Source: Streptomyces sp. NRRL F-4489 (lineage in GTDB: Bacteria > Actinomycetota > Actinomycetes > Streptomycetales > Streptomycetaceae). From it: a stretch of DNA of 32,872 bases. A model generated the notes under the pieces. That model saw nothing but the letters and a program-made list of their open reading frames with translations, was not told the DNA's origin and searched no databases. Within the stretch, counting starts at the first letter, position 1. Each line of letters opens with the position of its first letter. The stretch covers positions 1-32,872 of the forward strand of contig NZ_LLZI01000269.1 in NCBI RefSeq assembly GCF_001509485.1, in the 5' to 3' direction. The position numbers and the translations under genes are program-made. Positions 32,182 through 32,872 of the stretch are shown in pieces.

Positions 32182-32872
32182 TCAGGACAGCAGGTCGTCT
32201 ACTTGAGCTTCACCTTCACGGTACCTGCGCGCGATTTCCGCACTGCAATCGTCGGTGGTGCGCTGGAGGGACTGGCGGCGCTGCGAGATCTGCCGCTCGT
32301 AGCGGATCAGGCGGGCCATCGCGTCGTGCAGCTCCTGATCCGTACGGGCCGTGAGGTCGGACAGCTCGATGTCGCCGAGCATCTCGTCGGCCAGCCGGCG
32401 GTACTCCTCGCTGTGCGGGGTGCCGAGCGTCACATGGCGGGCCGACGAACGCTGGCGGGACGGCAGGTCGGTGAGGATCTCCGGGAGCCGGTCCAGCAGC
32501 GGGGAGTGCGGGCCGGTGCGGCGGGCGATCTCGGCGCGGAGGATGTCGATCCGGCCCTGGAGGAGCCGCCGCAGATAGCTGAGGTCGGCCTCCTCCTGCT
32601 GGCAGTCGCGGCGGACCTCCCGCAGCTCGGGCAGGCTCAGACCGGACAGCTCCGGGGGGCCGGCCGGGCGGAAGCGGTCGCGCTGCTGCGGGGGGCGGGC
32701 GGGCTGGGCCTTGCCTGCCTGGAGCATGGGGTCATCCTTGGTGCGGGCCGGCTCGACGCGGGCCGGTGCCGGGGCGGGGGAGGCGGTGGTCGTCAGGGCG
32801 CGCGGCGCCTCCGGGGCGAGCGGGGTCTCCTGGGCGAGCGCGGTCTCCGGGGCGAGCGGGGTGTCCTGGGTG
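32182..32872 (-). CDS. rsiG: RsiG, c-di-GMP-dependent anti-sigma factor of WhiG (5' end beyond window)
   Basis: RsiG binds the sporulation sigma factor WhiG only when armed with c-di-GMP, which blocks sporulation. The helical protein carries both E(x3)S(x2)R(x3)Q(x3)D motifs that hold the c-di-GMP dimer. Counting from an internal Met at 32727, they are E46-S50-R53-Q57-D61 and E144-S148-R151-Q155-D159. Between them lies a helical hairpin linker. The Met at 32727 has no ribosome site, and the frame stays open to the right edge with nearly every codon ending in G or C, encoding TPLAPE-like repeats and an Ala/Pro stretch. The true start is therefore probably outside the window. Otherwise the gene is 32182-32727 (181 residues). 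Confidence 0.9.
   Translation of the reverse strand, partial: TQDTPLAPETALAQETPLAPEAPRALTTTASPAPAPARVEPARTKDDPMLQAGKAQPARPPQQRDRFRPAGPPELSGLSLPELREVRRDCQQEEADLSYLRRLLQGRIDILRAEIARRTGPHSPLLDRLPEILTDLPSRQRSSARHVTLGTPHSEEYRRLADEMLGDIELSDLTARTDQELHDAMARLIRYERQISQRRQSLQRTTDDCSAEIARRYREGEAQVDDLLS
32809..32862 (-). repeat. 18-bp repeats in the rsiG N-terminal extension
   Basis: Three units at 32809-32826, 32827-32844 and 32845-32862 encode TPLAPE, TALAQE and TPLAPE on the minus strand. In-frame repeats support coding upstream of the internal Met. Confidence 0.7.

Overview
The window is a chromosomal segment from a high-GC actinobacterium, almost certainly a Streptomyces. The evidence is the extreme G/C use at third codon positions, frequent GTG starts, PhoP-type direct repeats at pstS, a WhiG anti-sigma factor (RsiG) with c-di-GMP motifs, a MarR/HxlR/TetR/XRE-rich layout, and the csoR - DUF47 - pit - pstBACS order that I recall from Streptomyces core genomes. 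I see no rRNA, tRNA, CRISPR array, insertion sequence or phage gene.

Left part (1-6.8 kb): a small two-helix membrane protein (VirB2/TrbC-like in shape) lies divergent from a cell-wall hydrolase with transglycosylase and NlpC/P60 domains. A PAP2 phosphatase, a Tat-type FAD oxidoreductase, two tiny conserved proteins, a lipoprotein and a CsoR copper sensor with its palindromic operator follow. Phosphate block (6.9-12.96 kb): a DUF47 accessory protein plus Pit transporter face the convergent pstSCAB operon across a strong bidirectional terminator. A four-unit PHO box lies upstream of pstS.

Middle (13.1-19.6 kb): an NlpC/P60 coiled-coil hydrolase, a receiver-PP2C phosphatase, and a DUF2516 / HbhA-like / XRE trio in the same order as a mycobacterial hbhA cluster. 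Next comes a divergent pair of an HxlR regulator and an imine-reductase-like oxidoreductase.

Right-middle (19.8-25 kb): a small RGGFG-tailed lipoprotein sits next to a glutathionylspermidine-synthase-family protein (a YgiB/YgiC-like pair). The most striking locus follows. It is a 418-residue threonyl-tRNA synthetase paralogue without TGS or editing domains. It is preceded by an apparently leaderless 17-residue leader peptide with three consecutive Thr codons, a pause hairpin, an alternative pairing and a 12-bp terminator, which together look like a complete ribosome-mediated threonine attenuator. A mycothiol-dependent isomerase-like protein and a PrmC-related methyltransferase follow.

Right part (25-32.9 kb): small stress or detoxification units, each with a visible control site. 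These are a membrane protein plus winged-helix regulator behind a tandem operator, an aldo/keto reductase with a MerR-type 19-bp-spacer promoter, a TetR-VOC operon with a perfect TetR palindrome, a VOC/HxlR pair with overlapping 3' ends, an FMN reductase behind a SoxR-like box, an ankyrin protein, an asparaginase, and rsiG running off the right edge.
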